A stretch of 64,000 bases of DNA, from the NCBI RefSeq assembly GCF_011170065.1, contig NZ_BLLH01000009.1, forward strand, positions 35,594 to 99,593, written 5' to 3'. The notes under the pieces are model-generated. The model saw only the letters and a list, made by a program, of their open reading frames with translations. It was not told the origin of the DNA and did no database searches. Every line of letters begins with the position of its first letter. Positions within the stretch are counted from its first letter, which is position 1. The translations under genes and the position numbers were made by a program. Positions 53,064 to 62,624 of this stretch are shown here, piece after piece. Source of the stretch: Pseudolactococcus insecticola (GTDB lineage Bacteria > Bacillota > Bacilli > Lactobacillales > Streptococcaceae).

Positions 53064-53353
53064 TAATTGAATCACAGTATCACTTAAATAAAACAGTAAA
53101 TGAAATCTTCATCAATTTTTGTGGAGTGTTATGATGGTGGTGCTTGCACTTAGTCTAGCTCTTACTGTCTAGTATTACTAGGCCGCTTACATTTTGTAAG
53201 TGGTTTTTATTTTGTCAAAAATCATCTTTTATAACTATGATGGGTGTCATATCCGATTTCAAAGGTGATTCCGCTGATTTTATGATAAAATGGAAATACT
53301 AACACATAACAAACTTGTTATTGGGGAGCAAGTCTGATGAACGAAGGGGTACG
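53064..53353 (+). promoter_or_regulatory. Gap between rplQ and the glutathione locus
   Basis: Terminator: CCGCTTAC (53183-53190) with GTAAGTGG (53196-53203) and five T. Promoter: TGA plus TAAAAT (53283-53291). A 13-codon reading frame at 53337-53378 has a good ribosome site (GGGGAG, 9 nt upstream) and overlaps the gshA start. Nothing recognisable lies in 53064-53182; no tRNA or known RNA was seen. Confidence 0.6.
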
Positions 53354-54721
53354 ATGGATATTGCACGTGAGCTCTTGAAAGAGCGCTATTTTTCAAAATT
53401 AAAGCAGTCTGATGATTTATTTGTCGGAATTGAGCTAGAATTCCCGATTGTCAATCTGACGGGTGAGGCTGCTGAATTTCCTGTTGTCTGGGGGCTATTT
53501 GATGAGATTGTTGAGAATTTGCCATTTTCTGTAGAAAAGACGGATGAGAATGGTCAAGCTATTCAGCTGATTTCTGATGAAAATGATGATAGGATACTGT
53601 TTGAAGTCGGCTATAACACACTGGAGTTTGCTTTTGACAAGGCCAAGACCATATCAGAAGTAGCAAGTCGGTTTGAGACTTACTTAGCTGTGATTCAAAA
53701 CTATCTGGCGTCAAAAAATCATCTGATGACGGGGCTCGGGGTCAATCCTTTCTGGGATAAAAATGACAATCGTCCTGTCGCAAGTGATCGCTATGAGATG
53801 CTCATGGCTTATCTGAAGCTTGGGGCATCGCATGAATCAGTCCGAGATCATCACTATAACTACGGTGCTTTCATTCAAGGGAGTCAGATTCAGCTGGATG
53901 TGATTGAGGATAATTTACTAGATGTGCTCAATCTGTTTAATGCGATCGAGCCTGCTAAGGCATGGCTTTTTGCCAATTCTTACCTGTGGCAATCTCAGCT
54001 TGACACACTGATCTCACGTGATATTTTTTGGGAAGAGTCAATGCATGGTGTTTTCAAGGAAAATGTTGGTGTCTTTCCCGAATTTTTCACAGACAAGGAA
54101 AGTTTTTTGGACTATCTGACGAAAACTGCCTTGTTTACAACAACGCATGACGAGAAGACTTACTATTTTTCTCCGATTCAGGTGGCTGATTTTTTCAATC
54201 ATGATGAGATAGCGGCTTTTGATTTGGCGGGAAATGATGTCGTTTTGTCGCCTTCACCGCACGATTTTGACAATCATCGAAGTTATCAGTATCAGGATCT
54301 GACAGCGCGCGGTACAGTTGAGTTTCGGAGCACTTGCGCGCAGCCTATAGCAGATTCATTTAGCGTTGCGGCCTTTCATCTGGGTTTGATGGTTGAGCTA
54401 TCAGAGTTTAAAAATCTGCTGTCTGACCATGATTTTTATGAAGACTATGGTCGTGACTATCCGACTTTGCGTAGACGCTTTGCTGGTCAAAACTTGACTT
54501 CTGATGAGTTAGCAGATGTTGCTGCATTTGCCAAAGATTTGCTTGATTTGGCTAAAAAGGGGTTGGATAAACGTGGGTTTGGGGAAGCAGACTATCTAGC
54601 ATCGCTCTATGAGCGTGTCGAAAAACTCGAAAATCCTGCCATAAGAGCACTAGAGTTGTACAATAATGGTAAAACATTATCAGAAATATCGGAGATTTTT
54701 GCAAATGGAAAAAACATTTAA
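53354..54721 (+). CDS. gshA: Glutamate-cysteine ligase (GshF N-terminal half as a separate protein)
   Basis: A 455-residue protein from ATG 53354 (AAGGGG, 4 nt upstream) with the gamma-glutamylcysteine synthetase fold: VGIELEFPIVNLTGEAAEFP near the N-terminus, LFEVGYNTLEFA, and TARGTVEFRSTCAQP (about 330). It should join glutamate and cysteine with ATP. In streptococci and many lactobacilli this domain is the first half of the fused enzyme GshF of about 750 residues. Here it ends at a normal stop, and the ATP-grasp half is a separate overlapping gene. Alternative start TTG 53315. Confidence 0.85.
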   Translation: MDIARELLKERYFSKLKQSDDLFVGIELEFPIVNLTGEAAEFPVVWGLFDEIVENLPFSVEKTDENGQAIQLISDENDDRILFEVGYNTLEFAFDKAKTISEVASRFETYLAVIQNYLASKNHLMTGLGVNPFWDKNDNRPVASDRYEMLMAYLKLGASHESVRDHHYNYGAFIQGSQIQLDVIEDNLLDVLNLFNAIEPAKAWLFANSYLWQSQLDTLISRDIFWEESMHGVFKENVGVFPEFFTDKESFLDYLTKTALFTTTHDEKTYYFSPIQVADFFNHDEIAAFDLAGNDVVLSPSPHDFDNHRSYQYQDLTARGTVEFRSTCAQPIADSFSVAAFHLGLMVELSEFKNLLSDHDFYEDYGRDYPTLRRRFAGQNLTSDELADVAAFAKDLLDLAKKGLDKRGFGEADYLASLYERVEKLENPAIRALELYNNGKTLSEISEIFANGKNI

Positions 54722-55862
54722 GGTTACAGGCGCACTTGCGGAAAATGCCTACTGGTATTTTAATGGAGATCTTGTGACGGTGACTTATGATAGTAATCGT
54801 GAGTTAGAAGCGATTCTTGCGGTCATGAGTCGTCAGAATATTGACATCAGGCACGTTGATGCCCCGAAAAACGACTTTCAGCTACCAGGGTATGAAAATC
54901 TAGAGCTGTCCACGCAAAATGTCATTGCGGATGCCATTAAGCATGGGATCAAGTTTGAGGTTTTGGACGAAGTTGAGCAGATCGTTAAACTGACGCATGA
55001 GAACCACGTCGAATACATCAAAGAAGGCAATATCACACGACTTGACAGTGCGCTTTCGCACGCACTTATGGAAAATAAAATCGTGACTAAGGAAATTCTC
55101 AGCTCAGCTGGGATTGCTGTACCAAATGGCTTTGAATTTCATGATATAGACGCTGCGCTGCGCTATTTTGATAAGCTTCCGTCAGAGTTCGTTGTCAAGC
55201 CAAAATCCACGAATTATGGCATTGGGATCACGATTTTCAAAGAAATGACGACACAGGCCGACTATGAAAAGGCCGTCAGAATTGCTTTTGAAAATGATGA
55301 TGCCATTATCGTTGAAACTTATGCACATGGGACGGAGTATCGCTTTTATGTGCAGGACAGTCGAGTGCTTGCAGTCTTGGAGCGTTTTCCTGCAAATGTC
55401 GTTGGCGATGGCGTGCACACAATCAAGCAACTGGTTAATATCAAAAACGCAGACATCAGACGTGGAGAAAATCATAGAACGCCACTTGAAAAAATCAAGC
55501 TAGGTGACGTGGAGCTGCTGACGCTAAATCTGCAAGGGGTTGATGAAAATACAGTACCTAAAAAGCAAGAACAGATTTTTCTCAGAGAAAACTCAAATGT
55601 GTCAACGGGTGGTGACTCAATTGATCGGACAGATGACGTGAGTGAATTTTACAAAGACATCGCAGTTGTAGCTGCACGAGCGCTTGATGTTGTGATTACA
55701 GGCGTTGATATTATTATCGATGACCTGAGTAAAGAAGGCGCTTATTTTGTCATTGAGGCCAATCAAAATCCGATGATGCAGATGCACCTTTTTCCTGCGG
55801 TGGGTACGTCTCGCCGTGTGACTGAGGCACTGATAACACTATTATTTCCTGAGGTTTTATGA
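54705..55862 (+). CDS. Glutathione synthetase-like ATP-grasp protein (GshF C-terminal half as a separate protein)
   Basis: A 385-residue protein from ATG 54705 (GGAGAT upstream, within the end of gshA, different frame, 17-nt overlap). Residues about 70-385 match the GshF C-terminal domain: LELSTQNVIADAIKHGIKFE, VEYIKEGNIT, ENKIVTKEIL, the ATP-grasp core with VVKPKSTNYGIGITIF, and a metal loop FVIEANQNPMMQ. Residues 1-65 (TGALAENAYWYFNGDLVTV) are extra and I do not recognise them. It should add glycine to gamma-glutamylcysteine. It overlaps the next gene by 4 nt. Confidence 0.82.
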   Translation: MEKTFKVTGALAENAYWYFNGDLVTVTYDSNRELEAILAVMSRQNIDIRHVDAPKNDFQLPGYENLELSTQNVIADAIKHGIKFEVLDEVEQIVKLTHENHVEYIKEGNITRLDSALSHALMENKIVTKEILSSAGIAVPNGFEFHDIDAALRYFDKLPSEFVVKPKSTNYGIGITIFKEMTTQADYEKAVRIAFENDDAIIVETYAHGTEYRFYVQDSRVLAVLERFPANVVGDGVHTIKQLVNIKNADIRRGENHRTPLEKIKLGDVELLTLNLQGVDENTVPKKQEQIFLRENSNVSTGGDSIDRTDDVSEFYKDIAVVAARALDVVITGVDIIIDDLSKEGAYFVIEANQNPMMQMHLFPAVGTSRRVTEALITLLFPEVL

Positions 55863-56347
55863 AAAATAAATTACTGATTATTGTGCCAGTGGTGCTTGTT
55901 TTGCTGATTGGTTTGTGGTCGAGTTTCTCTTATGATCGCGCGAATGTCTCTGATTTGCTAGAGCGTGCGTTGCCACATCGGCCAGGGTATACGCTTTTGG
56001 ATAATATTTCCTTTACTTGGGCGGGGACTAAGGTGTCGATTTATGACATGGGTTATTATCGCTTTTTGGATTGGATGATTCGTAAGATCACCTTTTTCCT
56101 GTTATTTGGCGTTTTTGGCCTGTTTTTATTCTTGAATTTCAGACGCATCAAGGAATTTTCTGAGTTTGCAGCGGCGTTTTATGCCATTTTTGCAACGGCG
56201 GTCTATTCTAACTTGGATGAAATTCATCAGCATTTTGTGGACGGACGTGATATGAGTTTGACGGATACAGTCCTGAAAAGTACTGGCGCACTACTATTTA
56301 TCACAATCGCTTTTCTAGTATTGCGTAAACGCAGGCTACAGATGTGA
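55859..56347 (+). CDS. VanZ-like family membrane protein (second copy)
   Basis: A 162-residue membrane protein with a helix at each end and two in the middle. The motif NLDEIHQHFVDGRDMSLTDTVLKSTGAL (about 117-144) is the VanZ-family signature. It starts within the stop of the ATP-grasp gene (ATGA), so it is translated from the glutathione operon. Its role there is unknown. It is only distantly like the VanZ protein at 17988. Confidence 0.8.
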   Translation: MKNKLLIIVPVVLVLLIGLWSSFSYDRANVSDLLERALPHRPGYTLLDNISFTWAGTKVSIYDMGYYRFLDWMIRKITFFLLFGVFGLFLFLNFRRIKEFSEFAAAFYAIFATAVYSNLDEIHQHFVDGRDMSLTDTVLKSTGALLFITIAFLVLRKRRLQM

Positions 56348-56367
56348 TGAATGTTATCAATTACCAA

Positions 56368-56413
56368 AATTTTCAGATAATTCCCTTGACGAATGGTTTT
56401 AAAGTGTTAAAAT
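56368..56413 (+). promoter_or_regulatory. ilvD promoter with CodY box
   Basis: CodY box AATTTTCAGATAATT (56368-56382, one mismatch from consensus) lies just upstream of TTGACG (56386-56391), 16-bp spacer, TGT plus TAAAAT (-10 at 56408-56413). CodY with branched-chain amino acids should repress here. Confidence 0.8.
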
Positions 56414-56448
56414 AGTAGTTACATATTTGTTTGAAAGAAGGAAAAATT

Positions 56449-58161
56449 ATGCGTAGTGATATGATTAAGGTCGGTGTGGATAAAGCGCCAGCACGTGGGC
56501 TTTTATATGCGACCGGCCAAGTAAAATCAAGCCGTGATATGCAAAAACCGTTTATCGCCATCTGTAACTCTTATATTGACATCGTGCCTGGTCACGTGCA
56601 TTTGCGTGAGCTTGCAGATATTGCCAAAGAAGCCATCCGTGAAGCTGGTGGGATTCCTTTTGAGTTCAACACGATTGGTGTGGACGACGGGATTGCCATG
56701 GGCCATATCGGTATGCGTTACAGCTTACCCAGTCGTGAGCTGATTGCTGACTCTGCTGAGACCGTGATCAACGCGCACTGGTTTGACGGTGTGTTCTACA
56801 TTCCTAACTGTGATAAAATCACGCCGGGGATGATTCTTGCTGCTTTGCGCACGAACGTGCCGGGAATCTTTTGTTCAGGCGGTCCGATGAAGGCTGGCCT
56901 TGACATGACTGGTCACCAAGCGACTTTGTCAAGCCTTTTTGAAGCTGTTGGAACTTATGAAAATGGTCAAATGACTTCTGATGAACTTGATTTCCTTGAA
57001 AAAAATGCTTGTCCGTCATGTGGGTCATGTGCTGGGATGTTTACAGCCAACTCGATGAACTCACTCATGGAAGTACTTGGCCTTGCCTTACCAGGAAATG
57101 GAACAATTCTTGCCGTTTCTGATGAACGCCGGGAACTTGTCAAACAAGCAGCAGAACGTCTGATGTATTTGGTTAAAAATCAAATCAAACCATGTGACAT
57201 CGTCACAAAAGAAGCGATTGATGATGCCTTTGCACTTGACATGGCAATGGGTGGTTCCACAAATACAGTACTCCACACACTTGCGATTGCCCATGAAGCA
57301 GGCATCAAATATGACCTGTCAGATATCAATGAAATTGCTAAAAAAACACCGTATTTGTCAAAAATTGCGCCATCATCAATCTACTCAATGCATGACGTGC
57401 ATGAGGCAGGTGGCGTGTCGGCAATCATTAACCAATTGATCGCATGTGGTGCGGTTAAAGGTGATCGTATAACAGTTACTGGCAAAACACTCAAAGAAAA
57501 CGTAGCAGACGCTAAGATTCTAAACGAAGAAGTTATCCATCCACTGTCAAATCCATACTCTAAAACAGGTGGTTTGTCAGTGCTTTATGGCAATATCGCT
57601 GAGCAAGGTTCGGTCATTAAAGTGGGCGGCGTAGATCCGTCAGTTAAAGTCTTCAAAGGCAAAGCAATCTGCTTTAACAGCCATGATGAAGCTGTCGCTG
57701 CGATTGACAATGGCACTGTAAAAGCAGGTCACGTTGTTGTCATCCGCTACGAAGGCCCTAAAGGTGGTCCTGGTATGCCTGAAATGTTGGAACCTACTTC
57801 TAAGATTGTTGGTCGTGGACTTGGTAAAGATGTTGCACTGATTACTGACGGTCGTTTTTCTGGTGCCACACGTGGTATTGCAATCGGTCACGTGTCACCA
57901 GAAGCAGCAGCTGGTGGCGCAATTGGTCGCATCAATGATGGTGACGAAATCGTCATTGATTTGCCAAATCGGACCATCAACTTGAGCGTTTCTGACGAAG
58001 AACTCGAAGCACGAAAGGCTGATGTACCAAGATTTGAGCCTAAAGTAAAAACTGGCTGGCTAGCACGCTACACTGCTCTGACAACGTCTGCAAACACAGG
58101 TGCGGTTCTGATGTCGCCTCAGCAATTACAAGAACTTCTTTTTGAACAACAAAATCAGTAA
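56449..58161 (+). CDS. ilvD: Dihydroxy-acid dehydratase
   Basis: A 570-residue Fe-S enzyme for valine, isoleucine and leucine synthesis. I set the start at ATG 56449 (AAGAAGGA upstream). Cluster ligands are in [11 protein letters not shown] (about C45), [10 protein letters not shown] (about C120) and [17 protein letters not shown] (about 193). [19 protein letters not shown] is near the C-terminus. In L. lactis it lies directly before ilvB in one operon; here a minus-strand glycosyltransferase gene separates them. Confidence 0.96.
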   Translation: MRSDMIKVGVDKAPARGLLYATGQVKSSRDMQKPFIAICNSYIDIVPGHVHLRELADIAKEAIREAGGIPFEFNTIGVDDGIAMGHIGMRYSLPSRELIADSAETVINAHWFDGVFYIPNCDKITPGMILAALRTNVPGIFCSGGPMKAGLDMTGHQATLSSLFEAVGTYENGQMTSDELDFLEKNACPSCGSCAGMFTANSMNSLMEVLGLALPGNGTILAVSDERRELVKQAAERLMYLVKNQIKPCDIVTKEAIDDAFALDMAMGGSTNTVLHTLAIAHEAGIKYDLSDINEIAKKTPYLSKIAPSSIYSMHDVHEAGGVSAIINQLIACGAVKGDRITVTGKTLKENVADAKILNEEVIHPLSNPYSKTGGLSVLYGNIAEQGSVIKVGGVDPSVKVFKGKAICFNSHDEAVAAIDNGTVKAGHVVVIRYEGPKGGPGMPEMLEPTSKIVGRGLGKDVALITDGRFSGATRGIAIGHVSPEAAAGGAIGRINDGDEIVIDLPNRTINLSVSDEELEARKADVPRFEPKVKTGWLARYTALTTSANTGAVLMSPQQLQELLFEQQNQ

Positions 58162-58164
58162 AAG

Positions 58165-58199
58165 AAAAAAATCTCGATTTGATTAGTCGAGATTTTTTT
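58165..58199. terminator. Bidirectional terminator ilvD/glycosyltransferase
   Basis: AAAAAAATCTCGA with one gap (58165-58177) pairs with TCGAGATTTTTTT (58187-58199). The loop contains the stop codon of the minus-strand gene, so its hairpin starts inside the coding end. Confidence 0.85.
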
Positions 58200-59112
58200 C
58201 TTTGATGATGTAGCTAGGCCGATGTTTGGTTTCTAAAAAGATTTTGCCGATGTATTTGCCGATAATGCCAAGTGAGAAAAGCTGTAAACCGCCGATTAGG
58301 AGCATGAGGATGATCAATGTTGGAAAGCCTTGGACAGGGTCGCCAAACAGCAAAGTTTTAGTCATGTAAAATGCAGCAAGGCAAAGTGAGATGACAAAGG
58401 AAACAAATCCAGTCACAGTCGCAAAGTTCAAAGGCGCATCAGAAAAGTTGACAATACCGTCAATTGAGTAAGATACAAGCTGCCAAAAGTGCCAAGAAGA
58501 CTTGCCGGCTTGCCGCTCGACATTATCATAATCAATGTAGAATGCTTTAAATCCTGCCCAAGCAAATAGGCCCTTTGAAAAACGATTGACTTCTGATAGT
58601 TTCAACAGCTCGTCAACGACTTGTCTCGTCATCAGGCGGAAATCTCGGACACCGCTCGGGATTTCTTGGTCAGAGATATGATTGATCAGCGAGTAAAAAC
58701 GATTTGCGAAAAAAGTTCTGATGGCTGGTTCACCCTGCCGATTACGACGTTTACAACCAACAATATCGTAGTTTTCTGTCGTCATCTTTTGATACATGTC
58801 ATTCAAAAGTTCAGGAGGATCTTGCAAATCCGCATCCATCAGCGTCACAAAATCGCCCTCAGAATAGGTCAATCCTGCTAAAATAGCTGATTCCTTGCCA
58901 AAATTTCTTGAAAAAGAGAGGTAAAAAATATCGTCAGAACTCGCAGCCAATGCTTTCATCACAGCCAAAGTGTCGTCAGAAGAGCCATCATTGACCAGGA
59001 TAAATTTTTTCGTTAGCGGCAAATGTGTGGTCACACGCTGTACCTCTCTGACAAAATCAGCGAGCACTTGCGCTTCATTGAAACAAGGCACGATAATAGA
59101 TAAAGTTTTCAT
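58183..59112 (-). CDS. Family 2 glycosyltransferase, GtrB/CsbB (DPM1-like) type
   Basis: A 309-residue protein. The GT2 domain (about 1-225) has SIIVPCFNEAQVL, FILVNDGSSDDT, LMDADLQDPPEL and a late QxxRW-like position. Two membrane helices follow (about 230-255 and 265-290). Such enzymes load glucose or another sugar on undecaprenyl phosphate for teichoic acid or polysaccharide side groups. It is a single gene inserted between ilvD and ilvB in the opposite direction. The ATG at 59112 is 7 nt after an extended -10, so its mRNA is probably leaderless. Confidence 0.88.
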   Translation of the reverse strand: MKTLSIIVPCFNEAQVLADFVREVQRVTTHLPLTKKFILVNDGSSDDTLAVMKALAASSDDIFYLSFSRNFGKESAILAGLTYSEGDFVTLMDADLQDPPELLNDMYQKMTTENYDIVGCKRRNRQGEPAIRTFFANRFYSLINHISDQEIPSGVRDFRLMTRQVVDELLKLSEVNRFSKGLFAWAGFKAFYIDYDNVERQAGKSSWHFWQLVSYSIDGIVNFSDAPLNFATVTGFVSFVISLCLAAFYMTKTLLFGDPVQGFPTLIILMLLIGGLQLFSLGIIGKYIGKIFLETKHRPSYIIKEKNLD

Positions 59113-59119
59113 TACCTAA

Positions 59120-59128
59120 ATTATATCA
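59120..59128 (-). promoter_or_regulatory. Extended -10 promoter of the glycosyltransferase (leaderless)
   Basis: Minus strand: TGA (59128-59126) plus TATAAT (59125-59120), 7 nt before the ATG. An AGG lies 2 nt before the ATG, too close to act as a ribosome site and upstream of the predicted start point. Confidence 0.6.
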
Positions 59129-59135
59129 AAATTAC

Positions 59136-59195
59136 TTGAATATTCCTTATAAAAGTGATAAAATATGAAACATAATTCACAATTTTCAGAATTTT
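59136..59195 (+). promoter_or_regulatory. ilvB promoter with CodY box
   Basis: TTGAAT (59136-59141), 17-bp spacer, TGA plus TAAAAT (-10 at 59159-59164). AATTTTCAGAATTTT (59181-59195, two mismatches from the CodY consensus) lies about 10 nt after the expected start point, a roadblock position. Confidence 0.75.
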
Positions 59196-59229
59196 TGAAC
59201 GGTGAAAATCCCACAAAGGAGAGACAGAT

Positions 59230-60933
59230 TTGAAACAAACTAAACTCGATGCCCCTAGAAGTGGTTCTTTGCTTGTCCTTGACACCCTGAAAAATCTCGG
59301 TGTTGATACAATATTCGGCTACCCTGGCGGCGCTGTTTTGCCGTTGTATGACGCCATTTACGACTATGATGGCATTCAGCACATTTTGGCGCGCCACGAG
59401 CAAGGTGCAACGCACGAAGCTGAGGGTTATGCCAAGTCGTCAGGGAAACTAGGGGTCGCCATCGTGACATCAGGTCCTGGTGCGACAAATGCCATCACAG
59501 CAATTGCAGACGCAAACTCTGATTCAGTGCCTATGCTCATCTTCACAGGGCAAGTTGCAACGCCAGGTATCGGTAAAGACGCCTTTCAAGAAGCTGACAT
59601 CATCGGCATCACCATGCCCATTACCAAATACAACTATCAGATTCGTGAAACAGAAGATATCCCGCGCGTGATTACTGAGGCTGTTCATATCGCAACAACC
59701 GGTCGTCCAGGCCCAGTTGTGATCGACTTGCCTAAAAATATTGCGGCAAAAGAAGTTGAAGTGATTAACGACACGACGATTGTCTTGCCATCTTATCAGC
59801 CAACGCTTGAGCCAAATGTCATGCAGCTCAAAAAAATCGTGGATCTTTTAGCCAAGAAAAAGCGCCCTTTGATTTTAGCTGGTGGCGGGATTAACTATGC
59901 CACGGCGAACGCTGAGCTCGTTGCCTTTGCAGAAAAATATCAGATTCCAGTCGTTGCGACTTTGCTAGGGCTTGGTGCAATGCCAACAGCACACCCGCTA
60001 TTTCTAGGCATGGGAGGCATGCACGGCGCTTATGCGGCCAATATGGCGCTTGCTGAGACAGATTTTTTGATCAATTTTGGCAGTCGTTTTGATGACCGTT
60101 TGGCGTCAAATCCAACTAAGTTTCTGAAAAATGCGACAGTGGCACATATCGACATTGACCCAGCTGAAATCGGTAAAATCGTCAAAACGCATTTGCCAGT
60201 TGTTGGTGACGCGAAACTAGCGATCAAAGCCTTGTTAGCAACCGAACAACCCAAGACAAACTTTGCCCAATGGTTGACACAAGTCCAAGAAAACGTCAAA
60301 AAAGCGCCATACAGTTTTGAGGCAGAACCTGAGTTCAATAAACCGCAGGAAGTTATCAAACTCATCGGAGAGATTACAAAAGGCGATGCTATCATCGTAA
60401 CAGACGTCGGTCAACACCAGATGTGGACTGCTCAGTGGTACCCCTACCAAAACAATCGGCAACTCATCACGAGTGGCGGCCTTGGTACAATGGGATTTGG
60501 CATTCCAGCAGCAATTGGGGCGAAACTCGCCAATCCTGACAAGAATGTGATTCTTTTTGTCGGAGACGGCGGTTTCCAGATGACTAATCAAGAGCTTGCT
60601 ATTTTAAATGGCTACAATCTTGCCATCAAGGTTATTTTATTTAACAACCACTCACTTGGCATGGTTCGCCAGTGGCAAGAGAGTTTTTATGAAGAACGCC
60701 GCAGCCAATCTACTTTTGACTTGGAGCCTAATTTCCAACTCTTAGCAGAAGCATATGGTATCAAGCACGATAAATTCTTAGATCCTGCAACCATTGCTGA
60801 CGATCTAAAAATCATCACAGAAGATGTGCCAATGGTACTGGAAGTTGGCATCTCTCAAAAAGAACAAGTCTATCCAATGGTGCCCGCAGGTTGGCACAAC
60901 GATGAAATGTTGGGGGTGAAATTCAATGCGTAG
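59230..60933 (+). CDS. ilvB: Acetolactate synthase large subunit
   Basis: A 567-residue ThDP enzyme from TTG 59230 (AAAGGAGAG upstream). YPGGAVLPLYDAI with the ThDP glutamate in ARHEQGATHEAEGYA (about 57-71), and the metal site GDGGFQMTNQELAIL (about 440-454). It makes acetolactate and acetohydroxybutyrate; it is the anabolic type because ilvN follows, overlapping by 8 nt. Confidence 0.96.
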   Translation: MKQTKLDAPRSGSLLVLDTLKNLGVDTIFGYPGGAVLPLYDAIYDYDGIQHILARHEQGATHEAEGYAKSSGKLGVAIVTSGPGATNAITAIADANSDSVPMLIFTGQVATPGIGKDAFQEADIIGITMPITKYNYQIRETEDIPRVITEAVHIATTGRPGPVVIDLPKNIAAKEVEVINDTTIVLPSYQPTLEPNVMQLKKIVDLLAKKKRPLILAGGGINYATANAELVAFAEKYQIPVVATLLGLGAMPTAHPLFLGMGGMHGAYAANMALAETDFLINFGSRFDDRLASNPTKFLKNATVAHIDIDPAEIGKIVKTHLPVVGDAKLAIKALLATEQPKTNFAQWLTQVQENVKKAPYSFEAEPEFNKPQEVIKLIGEITKGDAIIVTDVGQHQMWTAQWYPYQNNRQLITSGGLGTMGFGIPAAIGAKLANPDKNVILFVGDGGFQMTNQELAILNGYNLAIKVILFNNHSLGMVRQWQESFYEERRSQSTFDLEPNFQLLAEAYGIKHDKFLDPATIADDLKIITEDVPMVLEVGISQKEQVYPMVPAGWHNDEMLGVKFNA

Positions 60934-61402
60934 AATGCTAACAGCAAAACTCAATAACTCAACAGGTGTACTCAACCGTTTTACAGGCGTTTTGTCACGC
61001 CGTCAGGTCAATATCGAGAGTATTTCAGTTGGTCATGCGGATGCACCAAATATTTCTCGGATTACGATTATTATTGATGTTGAAAACATGAACGAAGTCG
61101 AGCAGATTATCAAGCAGCTCAACCGTCAGATTGACGTTCTTCGTGTGCGTGACATTACAGATGTGCCACATATTGAGCGTGAGGTCATTTTAGTCAAGGT
61201 TGCGGCACCAGCTAATCTCAGAGCAGAACTTTTTGCAATGGTACAACCTTTTCGCGCAAGTGTAGTTGACGTAGCACCGAAAACCGTCACGATCCAGATG
61301 ACAGGTGATTCTGACAAAATTGAAGCGCTTTTACGTGTCGTAAAACCATATGGCATTAAAAATATTGCAAGAACAGGTGCCACAGGATTTACCCGCGATT
61401 GA
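60926..61402 (+). CDS. ilvN: Acetolactate synthase small (regulatory) subunit
   Basis: A 158-residue protein with an N-terminal ACT domain (RMLTAKLNNSTGVLNRFTGVLSRRQVNIESIS) that binds valine for feedback control, and a C-terminal domain. GGGGGTG lies 8 nt before the ATG, which overlaps ilvB. Confidence 0.95.
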   Translation: MRRMLTAKLNNSTGVLNRFTGVLSRRQVNIESISVGHADAPNISRITIIIDVENMNEVEQIIKQLNRQIDVLRVRDITDVPHIEREVILVKVAAPANLRAELFAMVQPFRASVVDVAPKTVTIQMTGDSDKIEALLRVVKPYGIKNIARTGATGFTRD

Positions 61403-61433
61403 TGCAAGATTGTGAAAAAAATATTATTTACTC

Positions 61434-61462
61434 TTGACAAATTGTCTGAAAAATCGTACAAT
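61434..61462 (+). promoter_or_regulatory. ilvC promoter with CodY-like box
   Basis: TTGACA (61434-61439), 17-bp spacer, TACAAT (61457-61462). AATTGTCTGAAAAAT (61440-61454), two mismatches from the CodY box, fills the spacer. Confidence 0.65.
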
Positions 61463-61476
61463 TATATCATATTTAG

Positions 61477-62520
<1,044 letters not shown>

Positions 62521-62563
62521 TATTATAATGATTTGCACAGCGTGCTTTAACCGTGCAGAATTC

Positions 62564-62602
62564 CACCAGAAAGCTGAGCGGCGCTCGGCTTTTTGGTGTT
62601 TT
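62564..62602 (+). terminator. Strong terminator between ilvC and ilvA
   Basis: A 16-bp stem, CACCAGAAAGCTGAGC (62564-62579) with GCTCGGCTTTTTGGTG (62583-62598), two wobble pairs, 3-nt loop, then T residues. A smaller hairpin, TGCAC and GTGCA, lies before it (62535-62558). No promoter is visible between the terminator and ilvA; a weak TATAAT (62524-62529) lies upstream of it. Confidence 0.8.
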
Positions 62603-62624
62603 ATAGACTAAGGAATAAGAAAAT

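Noticed and set aside
53064..53182. Possible tRNA or small RNA after rplQ
   Set aside because: Repeated CTAG words suggested a fold, but no acceptor stem, anticodon arm or T-loop (GTTCGA type) could be placed.
54666..54704. Upstream extension of the ATP-grasp protein to 54666
   Set aside because: It reads gshA DNA in another frame and gives basic, unconserved residues. ATG 54705 has GGAGAT at proper spacing.
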